A DNA stretch of 31,625 bases from Chara braunii (taxonomy: Eukaryota > Streptophyta > Charophyceae > Charales > Characeae). Shown piece after piece: positions 1 to 8,580 of this stretch (positions are counted from its first letter, which is position 1; each line of letters starts with the position of its first letter). Location: positions 7,506 through 39,130 of the forward strand of contig BFEA01000278.1 of the NCBI GenBank assembly GCA_003427395.1, read 5' to 3'. The notes beneath the pieces are model-generated. The model was not told where the DNA came from. It searched no databases and worked only from the letters and a program-made list of their open reading frames with translations. A program made the position numbers and the translations under genes.

Positions 1-696
1 GTACTAACCGGTGAAGCTCGCGCCTTGATGCAGGTACATCGAAGATGGAGCTGGAGCTATGGCACCACAGGTAAGTCTCGCTGGCCTCAGCCAGCCATCT
101 CTCTCCAACACTACTACCACTACCACTACTTAGCGCCCTGCGCTGAAGACTACTCCTGCAGCTACTAGCGCCCAACGCTGAAGACTACTACTAGCGCTAA
201 GCTACTCCTGCAGCGCTCCTCCAGAGTGCTGCGGCCGAATCCTGAAGACTGCCTCCTGCCTTCTGTCCAACTACCTACCCGTGAAGTGCATGGGAACTCC
301 CTATGTACTACTCGGCCTGCCTCCTGACTGTAGGGCGAGGCAGTCCAGGAGGCTGCTCTTGCCAATGCCAGGGCAAGCCAAGGGCTGGCGCTGCAGCTCC
401 TGCTGAGGCTGGCGTGGGGAACTGGCCAAAAATAACCTGTTCCCAACACCCTGGTTTGTTGTCTGAGTTCTAGGGCAGGACGATCTTATGAGGGGCCGGA
501 AGTGGCCCTACGTTTCAGGCTGAAAAGCCTCATGGCTGAAAAGCCCTGTTTTAGGCTGAAACGACATAGGGCCTGCAGGCCCTCGTTTTCAGTCTTTCAG
601 ACTGAAACGACAGGGGGCCTGTAAGCCCTTATTTCTAGGCTTTTAGGCTGAGAATGCGGGACGGGCCCTGCAGGCCCGTGTGGCTACGCAGTATGC
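1..696. other. Unassigned sequence left of the A-family 3' LTR, with palindromic repeats
   Basis: No coding region is supported. The ORFs here are short and look like chance. Where the left LTR of element A should continue (its partner LTR is 1280 bp), this stretch does not align with 4214-4935. It is therefore either a diverged LTR end, a recombinant junction or older flanking DNA. From about 480 to 690 it contains repeated blocks built on GGCTGAAA and GGGCCTGCAGGCCC; these are described separately. Confidence 0.5.
484..690. repeat. Cluster of imperfect direct and inverted repeats (GGCTGAAA / GGGCCTGCAGGCCC)
   Basis: The clearest unit is an imperfect palindrome at 554-594. Its left arm carries GGCTGAAACGA then GGGCCTGCA, and its right arm is the reverse complement with a 4-base CATA gap on one side. 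Related blocks recur as GGCTGAAAAGCC (two nearby copies around 508-545), ACTGAAACGACAGG (about 600-615) and GGGCCCTGCAGGCCCGTG (about 663-680). The stretch could fold into a hairpin or cruciform. Function is unknown. Confidence 0.6.
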
Positions 697-1257
697 CACA
701 TCTGAACAGCCCCGCGTGCTGTCAGAGTCCAGCGTTGGTCCCAGCTATGGCCGACACTCCGCAGGCCTAGCTCTGTCTGTCTTCTCCAACGGTGAAGCTG
801 TCACCACTTCCAGTTCATGCGTTGCACCGCAGCGACGTACACGGTACCAACTGCCAAAAGCCCTGAAGCGTTGTCTACAATCTATCTATAGTCTACACTA
901 GCCTAGACACGACCTAGACCAGACTGACTGGACCGACCGGTACCGTTTCCGTTTTCGGCCTCTCGGCCTCTACCTACCCGGCTATAGGCTATAGGACCGT
1001 CTATCAGCATAGGCCTTTAGGGCCTATCTGTCCTAGGGGTAGCCCGGGCCTGCTATTCGCAGTTAGGGTAGCTGTAGGAAACTTCAGTTAGTACGGGCCT
1101 GTATTTTCCCGAATTTACTGATATGTCCCTCACGAATTTTCCCTACAGGTAGGTCTTTCCGTTAGCCCTCAGCCAAACAAAATTATGAATCTATCCTACC
1201 TATGGTACACCCTCGAATCGACGGGTTACCAGCGGCAGCAAACAGCAAGTCATTACA
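697..1257 (-). repeat. 3' LTR of element A, U3 portion
   Basis: Aligns closely with 4936-5493 over its whole length, including the block TATCAGCATAGGCCTTTAGG and the terminal GTCATTACA. On the minus strand the LTR opens with TGTAATGACTTGCTG, immediately after a purine tract. It matches only the first 44% of the 1280-bp partner LTR. The U5-side sequence is replaced by the unrelated stretch at 1-696. Confidence 0.85.
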
Positions 1258-1274
1258 GACCTACCCTCCCCCAG
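1258..1274 (-). other. Polypurine tract of element A
   Basis: On the minus strand the sequence is CTGGGGGAGGGTAGGTC, directly abutting the LTR start TGTAATGAC. In LTR retrotransposons this tract primes plus-strand DNA synthesis. Its position fixes the orientation of the element and shows that 1257 is the inner edge of the 3' LTR. Confidence 0.8.
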
Positions 1275-2821
1275 AGCGAGCACCTCCGAGCTAGGGGTGC
1301 AGGCGTGGAAACCTCCAAGGGGATAACCCCTTCTTAGCTGCCTCATATTTGAGGACAGCAGATTATGCTGTCTTGAGAAGTTCGTTATGTGTAAACCGCG
1401 ATCTTCCGTACGTGGCTGGTTCAGGAACTGCACATCAGAGCCAGTACCCATCTCATCCTCAATCTTCTCCACTTCATATCCCTTCCCAAGGATAGGTGGA
1501 CCAAATTGAGGGCCGGGGCTGTGCCCTTAGTCAGGCCCATCAAAGCATCAGCCAGGGCAAGAACAACAGGATCTGGAGCAGTTGAGGAGGCAGTCCCAGA
1601 TGTAGGGGTCCCACCCTGGGATGCTGCATCATCATCTGAACTTGATGCTGCAGCAAATAGGCCACCCTTCCTCCTTTTACGGCCCTTTGAGGAGGGTCCC
1701 TTCCTTCCTTCAGAAGGTGCTTCTTGGACATGGAGTTTGGACTTCAATTCCTGGGCTGCTCTGCCGAAGGACCGCTAGTCTTTATGGCCCTGAGTAAAAA
1801 GAGCAAGCTGGTATTGCTCAGGCGCTGCCCTTAGGAAATGAATGAGCAAATCCTGCTCACTCATCTCCAACCCAGGAGTCGATGTTAGACTCTCAAAGGT
1901 GGAGTACAATTTGGACAAGGAGCCATCAAACTTTTTATGGCCCAGGTGCAGACTTTTGTCTACTGCTTTCCTGGCCTGCTCCTTGTCTGCAAACCGATCT
2001 TGCAGTGCCTGCAGAAAACCAGCCACCCCCAGCATCTGCGCCCAATCAGACATCTCCATCCCTTGCTTGCTGGAGGTAGAGGTGCACCATTTCAGTGCAA
2101 TCCTCTCCAGGCGAGCAAGGATGGCACTCACCTTCACATCCTCATCACATTTGAACCGACTCAGGTAGGTTCTCTTTGGAGTGACCTAATCTGCGACATC
2201 CACCTTAGGGTCCTCGCCAGAGAACATGCGTGGAGGAGTCAGCTTGGGCCGCTGCATGTCAAATGGAGCTGAGGGCTGTGAGGCGGCTGTCGACTTGGGT
2301 GTAAAAGGAGGGGATGAGGGTCTGGATTGTGGGGTTCGCTGGGGTCCCCCTTGGGAGGCCCCAGGAGATGGAGGAACAGTCAAAGTGATGGGAATGTGCA
2401 GATGAATGAAGATTTGGTCCAGTTTGGAAAAAACGTCATCCAACTTTTTGGAAAAAGTTGAGCGACTGCTTTCCAACCTGGGAATCCTCTCATCCCAGTT
2501 GGTAAAATAGGACTGGTGAATACCATCCTGCAAGAGGATGAACACTGCCCTGTCCTTATTGTACTGACTAGAGGATCCGCTCACCCTGATCTTTTCTATG
2601 TCTGACACCAAAGTCTTTCGCCTGGCTTCCTTCTGAGCTGCTTCATCTTTTCTTTTCAGCTCCACCATTAGAGCCTTAACTGCCTTTGCTTGTCTCCGGA
2701 GTTTTTCCTCCTCAACACGCAGTTCAGCCTCTAAAGGGTCCATTGGAAGTTGAGGCTTCACCTCATAAACATCTCCCTTCTCTGTATCAGGCATTCTAAA
2801 TGTCCCACAATACAGATACAT
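1258..2821 (-). pseudogene. Decayed gag (capsid) gene of element A
   Basis: One reading frame runs from an ATG at 2821 to 1421, broken by TAG stops at 2188-2186 and 1777-1775. A shift near 1475-1500 leads into a second frame that stays open to the polypurine tract. The N-terminal part (residues about 30-75) is rich in Glu, Lys, Arg and Ala and looks coiled-coil. A Pro/Ser-rich linker follows (about 150-195). The capsid (Retrotrans_gag-like) domain lies after the first stop: motifs include WAQMLG, RFADKEQARKA, HLGHKKFDGSL and PGLEMSEQDLLIHFLRAAPE. The last motif has a counterpart in the gag of element B (APGLNLQDNQVLYIY). The first stop falls where such gags often have Trp, so a TGG-to-TAG change is likely. 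No CCHC zinc knuckle was seen. A later ATG at 2794, just after a possible intron, is an alternative start. Confidence 0.8.
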
Positions 2822-2890
2822 AAAAATAAAAAAATCAACAAAAGATAGAAATGAAAGTTACAGGAATTGGGTTTTCTCTGCAGTACTCAC
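2796..2890 (-). other. Possible intron in the element A leader
   Basis: On the minus strand a donor-like GTGAGT (2890-2885) is followed 95 nt later by a T-rich tract and TTTAG (ending 2796), two bases before an ATG at 2794. Removing it would place the leader directly before the gag start. This is a splice-motif reading only; no transcript evidence is available. Confidence 0.3.
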
Positions 2891-4199
2891 CCAATTGTTG
2901 TTACCTCACTGGAGAGAGAAATTGGTTAGTATGAGCAGGTACGTCCCATGTCTCTACAGACCGCTTGAGGGTTAGGGTCAGTTTAGAGATCACTCAACAA
3001 AAATCAATTCCACGATTTTTCATTCACTACCCTGACACATCAATTGAGTGCAATCACTGCAAATTATGTACTATTTCTTTTCAGGATGCAGTCCTGGACT
3101 GATTAGTAGTGATTAGTTATTAGACAGCGTCACTATTAGTGACAAACAAGTAACTACAGATGGCCAAGATGCAACGATTTACGGGGGAAGCTATTTTTTT
3201 GGACCTACCCTACTGACCTCACCACTGGATGACCCTATATGCCATACCCAGGGTATGGCGAATTACAGTTACCATTGTAACTGACTCAATACATCAAATC
3301 TGACAGTGCGATTTCAGACACAGACAGATTACTCAATTGCATTTTAACAAGGATTGACAAAATTGAATTCTGACGGACAGAACCTAAATTATGACTCACC
3401 CTAGACTAGTCAAGCTTCAGCTATGGCAGCGCACAATTTAAAATTGCAATATCACTATCAACAGGACCCTGAACAATCCAATTCACAGTACAATATGAAC
3501 CGCAACACTGTAAGGCAGTCCCAGATGAAAGTTGAGTTAGGAAGGAGGTCAAACAAGGTTAGTAGAAGTCAAAGACGATAGGTAGGGGAAGTTGGATATG
3601 GTTGTCCCACAGTCTGAATTTCAATTTTCAATTGTTTACTGACTGACAGACCATATTTCGCTAATCTAAAAATAGCCCCAGAAGCGCCACACAGAGTAAA
3701 GTAAGGAACACACTTACTTCAGAGTATCTCTGAAGGGGATGAATGACACCCTGGCTATGGCTGTCTCCTGAGACCCATCTTGCCAGTTTCTCCTCCTGAT
3801 AATACCACTGTTCCCGCGTACCAAACTTCTTGAAACTTGGTGATCCTGTAGTTCTTCCTGAGGCGCTTCACCCTAAACTGACAGATTCAGTGAATCTGGA
3901 CTCCCAGAAGCCAATAACTGAGATACTAGGTGCAGCGTTGCTCCAACCTGCACTGTGGTGCTTGGAAATTGAGGATAATGACCCAATTCCCAAATCGCAA
4001 CACACTAGATTAACTTCCTTGTCATCACCAGTTCTCATATGAGCCGCCAGACTAAAAATAGCCTCCTATGAGCCTCCCAAGCCTCTAAGCATCAATCGCC
4101 ACTCACTCCTGCATAACCCTAAGCAAGAGTGTGCCACCCTGTATCCAATAAATGATGGTTGCTCCAACTCATCAACTACTTCACTACCGGGATCCAATC
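2822..4199 (-). other. Untranslated leader of element A, about 1.4 kb
   Basis: Lies between the primer-binding site and gag. The only ORFs are short (70-80 codons) and show no recognisable motif. It contains AT-rich patches and scattered short repeats. In this class of elements such long leaders hold the packaging and dimerisation signals, but none can be identified here by sequence. Confidence 0.6.
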
Positions 4200-4211
4200 G
4201 CTCCAATACCA
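4200..4211 (-). other. Primer-binding site of element A (tRNA-iMet type)
   Basis: On the minus strand the sequence is TGGTATTGGAGC, two bases beyond the LTR end. The usual plant initiator-Met site is TGGTATCAGAGC, so ten of twelve positions agree. Elements B and D carry related sites. Reverse transcription would start here. Confidence 0.75.
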
Positions 4212-4213
4212 GC

Positions 4214-5493
4214 TATTATGATCCTGGTTGCTTGTTGTCAAAAGACCAACACTCGCTCACATAGACTTCCAGGACCTGGTATGCCCATACATACACAGAA
4301 GGAAGGGGAGAGGATGCGGGTATCACACCGCACGGGGAGAGATAAACACAGCAAAAGACTTGACCATGCGATATGACAAAAACACTGAAAGTGAAATTCC
4401 CTCAACAGAATCCTCGCAACTAGTCACAAAGGAAAGCCGAGTAGATAACATCCAAGAAACAATGAAGCAAAGATAGTTCATACAGAGTATAACCATTGTT
4501 TATTAAACTCAAGAGTCTCCAAATGTCACAATAACCCCAACACGATGGTGCGCTGCTCAGGAATGAGACGCGCTTCACTCCCCAACCCTGACTAAAGGCT
4601 ATTACCACCCCTGAGCCCCTGAAACATCAAGCGCCACCCATATACTGCCTCCGGGGGGAAAGCGCCACCCTGAAACATGCCTCTGAGGCCAAGCGCCTCT
4701 CAGAGGATGAAGAAGAAGACCAACGCCACAGTATCTGATGATGATGATGAAGTGTCAGAAGACTGCCCGGATGGAAGTCTGTAGCAGTGCCACCACTCTT
4801 GACAAAGATGATCTCTAAGGAAGACAAGCTGCAGCTATGGCTGCAGCGCCACACACTCTGACACCCGACTCCTGAGGAAGGTTCAGCAGGGCACCCACTT
4901 CTCTCGCCTCCAACAGACTTCAAATAGCTCAGACCTCTGAACAGCCCCACGTGCTTTCAGAGTCCAGCGTCGGTCCCAACTATGGCCGACACTCCGCAGG
5001 CCCAACTATGTCTGTCTTCTCCAACGCTGAAGCTGTCACCACTTCCAGTTCATGTGTTGCACCGCAGCGACGTACAAGGTACCAACTGCCAAAAGCCCTG
5101 AAGCGTTGTCTACAATCTATCTATAGACTACACTAGCCTAGACACGACCTAGACCAGACAGAATGGACCGACCGGTACCGTTTCCGTTTTCGGCCTCTCG
5201 GCCTCTACCTACCCGGCTATAGGCTATAGGACCGTCTATCAGCATAGGCCTTTAGGGCCTGTCTGTCCTAGGGGTAGCCCGGGCCTGCTATTCGCAGTTA
5301 GGGTAGCTGTAGGAAACTTCAGTTAGTACGGGCCTGTATTTTCCTGAATTTACCGATACGTCCCTTGCGAATTTTCCCTACAGGTAGGTCCCTCAGTTAG
5401 CCCTCAGCCAAACAAAATTACGAATCTATCCTGCCTATGGTACACCCTCGAATTGACGGGTTACCAGCGGCAGCAAAACAACAAGTCATTACA
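4214..5493 (-). repeat. 5' LTR of element A, full length (1280 bp)
   Basis: The right end (minus-strand start) is TGTAATGACTTG. The left end reads TATTATGATCC on the plus strand, where the sister LTR at 17591 has TGTTATGAACC, so the terminal TG has probably mutated to TA. It aligns with 17591-18768 for most of its length and with 697-1257 over its right 558 bp. Promoter and polyadenylation signals should lie within it but were not pinpointed. The left half carries a 30-bp periodic GCGCCAC motif. Confidence 0.85.
4631..4853. repeat. About 30-bp periodic GCGCCAC motif array in LTR-A
   Basis: GCGCCAC or a one- to two-base variant begins at 4631, 4662, 4693, 4723, 4752 (weak), 4787 and 4846, so most steps are 29-31 bp or twice that. 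The same phasing is kept in the other full copy at 17986-18202. The units between the motifs have diverged, which suggests an old tandem repeat under partial constraint, or several sites for one DNA-binding protein. Confidence 0.6.
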
Positions 5494-6158
5494 TGCCTAT
5501 GACTGTTGTGCACCCGCTGCCTCAGCAGCGCCCCTCTCACCACTGCACCTGTTGTCGGAGGGCGAGGTGTCCCCGCCCACCGCTGCTTACCAGGCGCCTG
5601 CACACGTACCGCGGTGGTACCCTTACATACCATGCTATGTACTAGTAATCTGCTTAGGAACCCTCCTGGTCCACTAAGCTTTCAGCCTATGGATCACGGC
5701 GAGACATTGGGCGCACATAGGTTATAGTCNGCAGTAGACCGGTCCGGTCAGCGCTTGCCCTGGCAAAAGGGGTGGGTGCGCCACTGGACTTTCCATTGGT
5801 CCACGCAGGCTCGGCGCCCTGCTGTACAGCAGAGCATAACCGGCCTGTGGNCGTGGTAGCTGTCAGGCTCGCCCAGGAACGGGAAAGTAAAAGGGCGGGC
5901 TCCGTCTTTTCTATAGCGCGCCGAGTTCCCTCTAGTCGAGTTATGGGATTGGTACTATAGGTTATAGCTGAAATCACTATCAGGAAAAAAAGGGGGAGTG
6001 ATTGGAAAGGAAAGAAAATTAAAAAGGGTAAGAAATTGTATCTTCAATTTGTGTCATGATCAAGGACGTGGTTTGGCTCTGGTGGGTCGGAGGACTGCAA
6101 CTGTCATGACGAGTAATCTCCAGCGACGGATTTTGAGCATCATTTAATTTTAAAATTT
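5494..6158. other. Unassigned spacer with two of the window's three N bases
   Basis: No gene is supported; the ORFs overlap in several frames and show no family motif. It begins right after the outer end of the element A 5' LTR, so 5494-5498 (TGCCT) is one half of its target site, but the partner cannot be checked. N bases occur at 5730 and 5851. At about 5977-5996 a run of A and G (AAAAAAAGGGGGAG) resembles a polypurine tract followed by TG, but no matching LTR was found. TGTCATGA occurs twice, near 6053 and 6105. Confidence 0.5.
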
Positions 6159-6350
6159 GGTCTCCNGGACATCCATTAAAATTGGAACGATACAGAGAAG
6201 ATTACCATGGCCCTGCGCTTTCAAGGATGACACATGCATAAATCGAGAAATGGTCCAAATTAAAAAAAAAAAAAAAAATGGTTTCCCTTAAAATTTTAGC
6301 CGCCCCCTCCGTCGTTTCGTGGGGGGGCGAACGGTTTAGTTTAAAATTTT
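6150..6350. repeat. Three copies of TTAAAATTT around the U6 copy (possible target duplication)
   Basis: TTAAAATTT lies at 6150-6158, flush with the U6 5' end; at 6288-6296, nine bases after the A-tail; and at 6341-6349. The first two could be a target-site duplication from retroposition, with TGGTTTCCC left between tail and repeat. Between the second and third copies is a GC-rich hairpin (about 6299-6331, CGCCCCC against GGGGGGGCG). Confidence 0.5.
6159..6261 (+). ncRNA. U6: U6 spliceosomal snRNA sequence, probably a retroposed pseudogene
   Basis: U6 snRNA pairs with U4 and the 5' splice site and is part of the spliceosome catalytic core. Seen here in order: the 5' stem-loop remnant ending GGACATCC, then AAAATTGGAACGATACAGAG, AGATTACCATGG (usually AGATTAGCATGG), CCCTGCGC, AAGGATGACAC, and the plant-type 3' part CGAGAAATGGTCCAAATT. 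The ACAGAG box is intact. Departures from a normal U6 are a shortened 5' hairpin with an N at 6166, an extra TTTC before AAGGATG, and extra bases after GACAC. The expected T-run (Pol III stop) is missing; instead a run of 17 A follows directly (6262-6278). No plant U6 upstream element was recognised. An A-tail plus a short direct repeat at the 5' edge favours a copy made by reverse transcription of U6 RNA. Confidence 0.85.
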
Positions 6351-6504
6351 GACTACAGATGAGCGGCCTGGGCTGCCCGACCCCTGCGCTTCAGCCGCCG
6401 CGACCACATTGGTAGGAAGCTCATCACCCCTATGGAAAATCACAAGTCCCCTCCTTGCCATCAGACACGGGCACCCTTCAGAGAAAGCCCCGTGAGTCGA
6501 CTAT
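6279..6504. other. Sequence between the U6 copy and an A-family polypurine tract; no gene
   Basis: No coding region is supported. By position it could be the 3' end of the internal region of a plus-strand A-family element, since a polypurine tract and LTR start follow at 6505, but no gag similarity was recognised. It includes the GC-rich hairpin noted with the TTAAAATTT repeats. Confidence 0.4.
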
Positions 6505-6519
6505 GAAGGGAGGGGGGCG
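6505..6519 (+). other. Polypurine tract of a plus-strand A-family element
   Basis: GAAGGGAGGGGGGCG directly precedes an LTR start TGGAATGACTTGCTG. It has the same placement as the tract of element A on the opposite strand. Confidence 0.7.
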
Positions 6520-6652
6520 TGGAATGACTTGCTGATTCTGCAGCCTGCAACCCGTCGACCCCAGGCTGTAACATAGGTAGAACAAATTCACGATTTTGTT
6601 TGGAAGAGGGCTAACCGAGACATCTGACTTTGGGAAAACTTGTGAGGAACAT
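6520..6652 (+). repeat. First 133 bp of an A-family 3' LTR, truncated
   Basis: Aligns with the reverse complement of the LTR-A ends, for example ATGACTTGCTG, CATAGGTAG, TTTTGTTTGG and GGGCTAACCGAGACATCTG. The last part matches 18703-18765 best. Similarity stops at about 6652, where pol coding sequence of element C begins. The junction therefore joins two different elements, by deletion or by insertion followed by loss. Confidence 0.8.
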
Positions 6653-7888
6653 AAGTCGCGGCCGCATTGAGAGGTTGCGCCTTGGGGACCAGGTGCAGCG
6701 CTTAGGTAGATCTGTAGCATCTACTCTCGCCAACAAAGAGCGCATGGTTGTGAATGACTACATCAAGGACGTAGTCCGCACCTTCTACTATGGAGGTGGG
6801 GAACTAAATCATAAGATTTCGTTCCTAGTTAGCGACGACTTACCATTTGACATGCTGTTAGGTATGTACTACCTCGAGGTTGCAAAGCCCCAGTTCGACT
6901 GAGACCAAAAGGTGCTTAAGCATGTACTACCAGAAGGGAGGGCAGTCAGATTTACGAAGTATAAGGCTAGCAGTATGATAGACACTTATGGTTGCATGTG
7001 TGCATCGACATTCTACAATTACTATAAACAGAACCAAGAGGAGGGTATGTACTTAGTCTTTGTCTCTGAGAAAGGGGAGGTCGTTAAATCACCCCCAGGT
7101 ATACGAGTTGTCATTGCTAAGTACCCTGATTTGTCCGAGGAGCCTTCAAGTGTCGTAGACAGGAAGGTTGTCCATGCCATAGAAATCATCCCAGGTAGCA
7201 AAACACCAAAAGGGAGAATCTATATGATGGCTCCGATCGAGTTGGACGAGCTTTGTCGGCAACTGAAAGAGCTTACAGAAAAGAGTTGGATTCAACCTAG
7301 TACCTCCCCCTTTGGCTTACCAGTTCTATTTTTCCCGAGGAAGGGGGGGACAATAAGAATGTGCATTTATTATGGAGGTCTTAATGCCATCACCGTTGAA
7401 AACGCAAAGCCTCTACCACGCATCGACGACCTTTTGGATAGGGTGCAGGGATGTAAATACTTAAAAAAGATAGATTTAAAGTTCGATTACCATCAAATTG
7501 CGATTAGCCAAAGGACCAACACAAAACCCCATTTTAGACTATGTACGGTCTATACGAGTTTGTGGTGATGTCCTTTGGACTTTGCAATGCGTCGGGGACA
7601 TTCTCGCACACCATGAATGGGATATTCCATGACTACTTGGATAAGTTCATAGTCGTGTACCTCGACGATATTCTTATCTTCAGTAGAACAGTCGAGGAGC
7701 ATGCCCCATTAGGAAAAGTACTTTCACTCCTGCGACAACACAAGTATAAGATCAATTTAGAGAAATGCGAGTTCGGTCGCACTAAAATTTTGTACTTGGG
7801 TCATGAAATATCCGCGGAAGGGACAAGAACCGAAGATGCTAAGGTGGTTAGCATTCGTGACTGGCCACGACCCCAGTCTGTGACTTAG
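6653..7888 (+). pseudogene. pol: Element C protease C-terminus and reverse transcriptase, decayed
   Basis: The first frame reads through LPFDMLLGMYYLEVAKPQFD, typical of the end of a retropepsin, then a TGA at 6900-6902 where such proteins often have Trp. The same frame resumes to 7568 with the start of reverse transcriptase: SPFGLPVLFFPRKGGTIRMC, NAKPLPRIDDLLD and KIDLKFDYHQI. A frameshift near 7540 moves into another frame with YGLYEFVVMSFGL, NASGTF and the catalytic VVYLDDILIF (about 7656-7680), followed by LGHEI. The frame ends in a TAG at about 7886. The enzyme would copy element RNA into DNA, but the breaks rule out a working product. The catalytic Asp of the protease lies upstream and is lost. 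Confidence 0.85.
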
Positions 7889-8580
7889 GTTAGGTCTTTC
7901 TCAGTGATGTGTGGCTACTACCGCAATTTCGTGAAGAATTATAGTACGGTGGCCTCCCCTTTGACTGATCTAACACGCCTTGACATGCCATGGGAATGGA
8001 TAAAAATGCATGTGGAGCTGCTTGCAAGAGGTTGAAGTACACCCTCACACATCATGAGATTCTCGTGGTCCCCGATCCTCAGAGGCCATTTGTTGTGACC
8101 ACTAACGCAATCCAATATGGCATTAGCGCAGTGTTGGCCCAAAAGGAAGGGAAAACGATGAGGCCGATTGAGTACATGAGCAAGAAGATGCCATCAAAAA
8201 AGTTGGTGAAGTTCACGTATGAAAGGGAACTCTACGACCTCTACAAAGCACTTGTCCACGAGAGACACTATCTGTTGCGAAGGTTCTTTTATTTGAAAAC
8301 TGACCATCAGACACTCAAGTGGATCAAGACACAACCTGTTCTCTCCGATGCACTCGAATGCTGGATTGAAGTCATTGATCAATATGACTTCAAGCTAGAC
8401 TATGTGAAGGGAGAGTACTGATGTGTTGTCACGTTGGGCTTATCTGACGATGTGACTCGGTCAATGGTGGAAGCCTACAAGGAAGACCCCGCCACGATGG
8501 ACATCACGCACAAACTTGAGGCTCAAGACAAGGCCACATTATACAAGTTTGTGATGGTGGATGGGTTACTCTTTCTTGAA
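7889..8580 (+). pseudogene. pol: Element C RNase H domain and linker, decayed
   Basis: Continues the same polyprotein. SFSVMCGYYRNFVKNYS and SPLTDLTR connect to the RT thumb. A frameshift near 7995-8030 leads into ORF 7990-8421 with the gypsy RNase H features TTNAIQYGISAVLAQKEGK, PIEYMSKKM, YERELYDLYKALVHERHYL and KTDHQTLKW. Where many relatives have Asp (TDAS), the first catalytic position here reads Asn (TTNA), so activity would be doubtful even without frame breaks. A TGA at 8419-8421 follows VKGEY. Beyond it a linker runs on in frame (LSDDVTRSMVEAYKEDP) to about 8600. Confidence 0.8.

Larger units (their letters stand above)
697..5493 (-). mobile_element. Element A: gag-only Ty3/gypsy-type LTR retrotransposon, non-autonomous
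   Basis: Read on the minus strand, the order is 5' LTR (5493 to 4214), primer-binding site (4211-4200), leader of about 1.4 kb, gag (2821 to about 1260), polypurine tract (1274-1258) and 3' LTR (1257 to 697, partial). No protease, reverse transcriptase, RNase H or integrase lies between gag and the 3' LTR, because the tract follows the gag reading frame directly. This is the architecture of terminal-repeat elements with only a gag gene, which depend on enzymes from autonomous relatives. The two LTR copies share about 560 bp at high identity by eye. The 3' LTR then loses homology at 697, so the outer end and its target duplication cannot be verified. Confidence 0.75.

Noticed and set aside
165-449. 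Minus-strand 94-codon ORF
   Set aside because: Overlaps low-complexity CTGC/CTAC repeats, has no domain motif, and lies next to an LTR; chance openness.
1506-2272. Several plus-strand ORFs of 65-111 codons
   Set aside because: Antisense shadows of the element A gag, which has clear capsid motifs on the minus strand.
5977-5998. AAAAAAAGGGGGAG followed by TG as another polypurine tract and LTR start
   Set aside because: No second copy of the following sequence in the window, and a U6 copy lies within 170 bp.
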